Assembly: GCF_023347535.1 (NCBI RefSeq)
Contig: NZ_CP094473.1
Coordinates: 2,356,001-2,420,000 of the forward strand
Length of the DNA stretch: 64,000 nt
Direction: 5' to 3'
From: Faecalibacterium sp. HTF-F
Lineage (GTDB): Bacteria; Bacillota; Clostridia; Oscillospirales; Ruminococcaceae
The notes under the pieces are model-generated. The model searched no databases. It was given only the letters and a program-made list of their open reading frames with translations, and had not been told where the DNA came from. This document shows positions 61,763 through 64,000 of this stretch, in pieces (positions within the stretch are counted from its first letter, which is position 1; each line of letters opens with the position of its first letter). The translations under genes and the position numbers were made by a program.

Positions 61763-62605
61763 ATGTTTGGTTATGTTGTTCCCAATCAGGCCGCGCTTTC
61801 GGACGAGGCGCAGAAGCGCTACCGCACCGCCTACTGCGGGCTGTGCCGCCGCATCGATGCACTGCATGGCCTGCGGGGCCGCTTTACCCTGAGCTATGAT
61901 CTCACCTTTCTGAATCTGCTGCTGTGCAGCCTGTACGAGGGCGAGACCGAAGCTTCTTCCGGGCACGACCGGTGCCCCATCCACCCCTTGGGCGGTGTGG
62001 AATGGCGGGCGGCCTCCCCCACCGATTACTGTGCAGATCTGAGCGTAGCTTTGCACTACTACAACGCTGAGGATAAATGGAAGGACGACCACAGCCTGCT
62101 GGGCCTCGGATACGAAAAGCTGCTTACCGGCTGCAGACAGGACGCCGAGAGCCGCTGGCCCCGTCAGTGCAGCGCCATCCGCACCTGCCTTGACCGGCTG
62201 GCCGGATACGAAGCTGCCGGCAGCGAGGATCTGGACGCAGTGTCCGGCTGCTTTGGCGCGCTGATGGCTGAGCTGTTCGACTACCGGCAGGATCACTGGT
62301 CGCCGGAGCTGCGCAGCATCGGCTTCCATCTGGGCAAATTCATCTACCTGCTGGATGCCTACGACGATCTGAAGCGCGATCAGCACAAAGGTGCCTACAA
62401 TCCGCTGAAAAGCCTGAGCACCCAGCCCGGCTATGAAGAGGAAATGAAGGAGATCTTTGAGCTGCTGCTGGCACAATGCGCCCACAGCTTTGAGCGTCTG
62501 CCCTGTGTAGAGGATGCAGACCTGTTGCGCAACATCCTGTATTCCGGCGTATGGCTCAAATACAACTGCAAGACCGCAAAGGATGCCCGCAAACGGCAGT
62601 CTTGA
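61763..62605 (+). CDS. DUF5685 family protein
   Basis: This 280-residue soluble protein has YRTAYCGLCRRIDALHGLRG near the N terminus, LSYDLTFLNLLLCSLYEGE, a CPIHPL motif, and FIYLLDAYDDLKRDQHKGAYN, whose DAYDDLxxD resembles the Asp-rich helix of isoprenoid-synthase folds. The conserved Cys residues (CGLC, RCP) may bind metal. The family, to my memory DUF5685, has no assigned role. It is tightly coupled to the zinc-ribbon gene upstream. Confidence 0.72.
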   Translation: MFGYVVPNQAALSDEAQKRYRTAYCGLCRRIDALHGLRGRFTLSYDLTFLNLLLCSLYEGETEASSGHDRCPIHPLGGVEWRAASPTDYCADLSVALHYYNAEDKWKDDHSLLGLGYEKLLTGCRQDAESRWPRQCSAIRTCLDRLAGYEAAGSEDLDAVSGCFGALMAELFDYRQDHWSPELRSIGFHLGKFIYLLDAYDDLKRDQHKGAYNPLKSLSTQPGYEEEMKEIFELLLAQCAHSFERLPCVEDADLLRNILYSGVWLKYNCKTAKDARKRQS

Positions 62606-62621
62606 GCGGTTTTGCTTGATT

Positions 62622-62649
62622 TTTGCACGGCAATACGGTAGACTATAAA
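62622..62649 (+). promoter_or_regulatory. promoter of the J-domain gene
   Basis: TTTGCA (62622-62627), a 16-base spacer and TATAAA (62644-62649), about 50 bases before the start codon. Confidence 0.5.
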
Positions 62650-62700
62650 TGTTATGCCGCAATGGCGGCTGCATGAAATGAGACGTGAGGAAGTATATCC

Positions 62701-63447
62701 ATGAGAGATCCCTATGAGGTGCTGGGCGTTTCGCGCGGCGCAAGCGATGACGAGATCAAAAAAGCATACCGCGCCAAATGCAAGCGCTGGCACCCGGACC
62801 TGAACCCCAACGACCCCACCGCCGAAGAGCACTTCAAAGAGGTGCAGGCGGCTTATGACGCCATCACCAAAGGCGAGACCGGCCCTCAGGGCGGCAATCC
62901 CTACGGCAGCTACCAGCAGGGCTACGGCCAGCAGAGCTATCAGCAGCAGGGCTACCAGAATGGTTACGGCGGTTTTGGCGGCTTTGATGGTTTTGACGGC
63001 TTCGACCCGTTCGGCTTCGGGTTCGGCTTCGGCGGGCAGCAGGGCTACGGCCAGCAGGGTGCCAGCTACTCCGGCTCCGACAGCCCGGAAATGCAGGCCG
63101 CCCGCAACTTTGTGGTCAATGGCCGCTACGCGGAGGCCCGCCGGGTGCTGGACGGCATGACCGGACGCAATGCACGGTGGTATTATCTTTCCTCCCTTGC
63201 CAATCAGGGACTGGGCAACCGCATCGATGCGCTGCAGGATGCCCGCCGCGCCGTGCAGCTGGACCCCAATAACACCGAATACCAGATGCACCTGCGCCGG
63301 ATGCAGAACCCCGGCCAGACCTACCGCACCACCCAGACCACCTACGCACGCCCCGGCGGCCTGATGCAGTGGTGCTGGAGCATGATCCTGCTGAACCTGT
63401 TGTGCAACTGCTGCTGCGGCGGCTGGGCCTTCCGGTTCCGCATGTGA
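62701..63447 (+). CDS. J-domain protein with Q/G/Y/F-rich low-complexity region
   Basis: This 248-residue co-chaperone-like protein has a J domain at residues 1-60 with the HPD motif ([12 protein letters not shown]) that stimulates Hsp70 ATPase. Residues about 65-125 are low complexity (repeated [30 protein letters not shown]). A TPR-like helical pair follows ([33 protein letters not shown]). The C terminus is hydrophobic and Cys-rich ([17 protein letters not shown]) and may contact membrane. It is not a canonical DnaJ (no zinc centre). The client is unknown. Confidence 0.85.
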   Translation: MRDPYEVLGVSRGASDDEIKKAYRAKCKRWHPDLNPNDPTAEEHFKEVQAAYDAITKGETGPQGGNPYGSYQQGYGQQSYQQQGYQNGYGGFGGFDGFDGFDPFGFGFGFGGQQGYGQQGASYSGSDSPEMQAARNFVVNGRYAEARRVLDGMTGRNARWYYLSSLANQGLGNRIDALQDARRAVQLDPNNTEYQMHLRRMQNPGQTYRTTQTTYARPGGLMQWCWSMILLNLLCNCCCGGWAFRFRM

Positions 63448-63471
63448 TCCATTTTTTCCGCAGGATACAGC

Positions 63472-63508
63472 AAGGCCCCGCACCTTTTAGGTGCGGGGCC
63501 TTGTTTTT
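63472..63508. terminator. terminator after the J-domain gene
   Basis: AAGGCCCCGCACC pairs perfectly with GGTGCGGGGCCTT around a five-base loop and is followed by GTTTTTG. It lies between convergent genes and may serve both. Confidence 0.85.
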
Positions 63509-63517
63509 GTTACAGCA

Positions 63518-64000
63518 TTACTTTACGATGATATTGCGGCTGATCTTGCTGCAGTTGTAATTGCCGCCGATCTCTGCCGTCTGCGTATAGGTGCCCGGCT
63601 TGGTGGGCAGCTCGCTGGTGCTCTCGGTGAACCAGCCCTGTTTCTTATAGGTATAGCGGATCTTATCGGTGGGCACCACCTGACCATCCACCTCCAGCAC
63701 GGCTGCTTCGTTGAAGGCTTCCAGCTCTTCAGCAGTCATTGCCTGTTCTGCCTGCTGGGCCCAGTACATGCGCACACCGTCGCGCTTGGGCTTGATGCGG
63801 AACATGGCAAAGCCTGCCGTGTTCATATCGCTGCTTTCCAGCGCCAGCGCACCCGCCACATAGTTACCGGAATCCACCGGCTGCTCGTCCAGATAAATGC
63901 GGCTGAATGCCCCCTCCGGCAGATACTTGCGGATCAGGTTCAGTGCAAGACGCAGGCCGTTGGACACCTGATCGATGGTGGGCACATAGAAGTGCAGCAC
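63518..64000 (-). CDS. hypothetical protein, C-terminal part (cut by window edge)
   Basis: At least 160 C-terminal residues are encoded; the start lies beyond 64000 (the frame is open to the edge). Visible segments are IYLDEQPVDSGNYVAGALAL, MFRIKPKRDGVRMYWAQQAE and an Ig-like end (ELPTKPGTYTQTAEIGGNYN). This resembles surface-protein filler and Ig-like domains, but I do not recognise a family. Confidence 0.6.
   Translation of the reverse strand: MLHFYVPTIDQVSNGLRLALNLIRKYLPEGAFSRIYLDEQPVDSGNYVAGALALESSDMNTAGFAMFRIKPKRDGVRMYWAQQAEQAMTAEELEAFNEAAVLEVDGQVVPTDKIRYTYKKQGWFTESTSELPTKPGTYTQTAEIGGNYNCSKISRNIIVK

Overview
The window reads as chromosome of a high-GC Clostridia, most like Faecalibacterium or a close Ruminococcaceae/Oscillospiraceae relative. 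This is inferred from protein flavour (FolT with a THF riboswitch, DUF3842, DUF6110, a SpoVD-like PBP with PASTA domains), strong AGGAGG ribosome binding sites, many extended -10 promoters (TGnTAnnnT), and two dispersed repeat families. No phage, plasmid or CRISPR locus is visible.

Layout. 1-6.5 kb (minus): pyrimidine operon pyrC-pyrF-pyrK-pyrD-pyrE-carA-carB (carB runs off the left edge), headed by a leader peptide ORF that stops at the foot of an intrinsic terminator. 6.8-12.4 kb: cysE (+), then a minus group of DUF3842, PepV-like dipeptidase, COG2426 membrane protein, exonuclease III and a MATE exporter with a single-base frameshift. 12.4-15.6 kb: a long intergenic segment rich in hairpins, then folT-folC under a tetrahydrofolate riboswitch. 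15.8-18.3 kb: M3 oligopeptidase and a secreted protein. 18.4-24.6 kb: hexuronate catabolism, uxaC divergent from uxaB-uxaA, with palindromic operators in the shared promoter region, plus an aldose-epimerase-like gene. 25.2-32 kb: an accessory segment of lower GC with a PD-(D/E)XK-like protein, a decapitated serine recombinase, and a riboflavin operon ribD-ribE-ribBA-ribH (FMN riboswitch) followed by a receiver-less OmpR-type regulator and a low-molecular-weight tyrosine phosphatase. A 21-bp direct repeat links the recombinase 3' end to the adjacent RlmD/RumA-type methyltransferase gene. 32-36.7 kb: methyltransferase, BlaI-type repressor, serC and serA. 37-39.7 kb: DUF6110 protein and a P1B-type ATPase. 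39.7-52.2 kb (minus): division and cell-wall cluster rsmH-ftsL-PBP-murF-(mraY-like)-ftsW-murG-ftsQ-murE. 52.3-54.2 kb: rsmD, a coiled-coil protein and an FMN reductase. 54.2-58.5 kb: a 1421-residue secreted leucine-rich-repeat protein. 58.8-64 kb: a GH2 glycosidase lacking its acid/base Glu, a zinc-ribbon membrane protein, a DUF5685 protein, a J-domain protein with a low-complexity region, and a truncated minus-strand gene.

The most unusual items are: (i) five copies of a gene-end element, each with a 16-bp stem of different sequence but constant GCAA...TTGC ends and a constant TGCG loop; (ii) the pyr leader-peptide attenuator, whose layout resembles enterobacterial pyrBI and pyrE rather than PyrR control; (iii) the rumA-like direct repeat flanking the riboflavin island; (iv) the degenerate MraY in the division cluster; (v) the GH2 enzyme with an altered active site.
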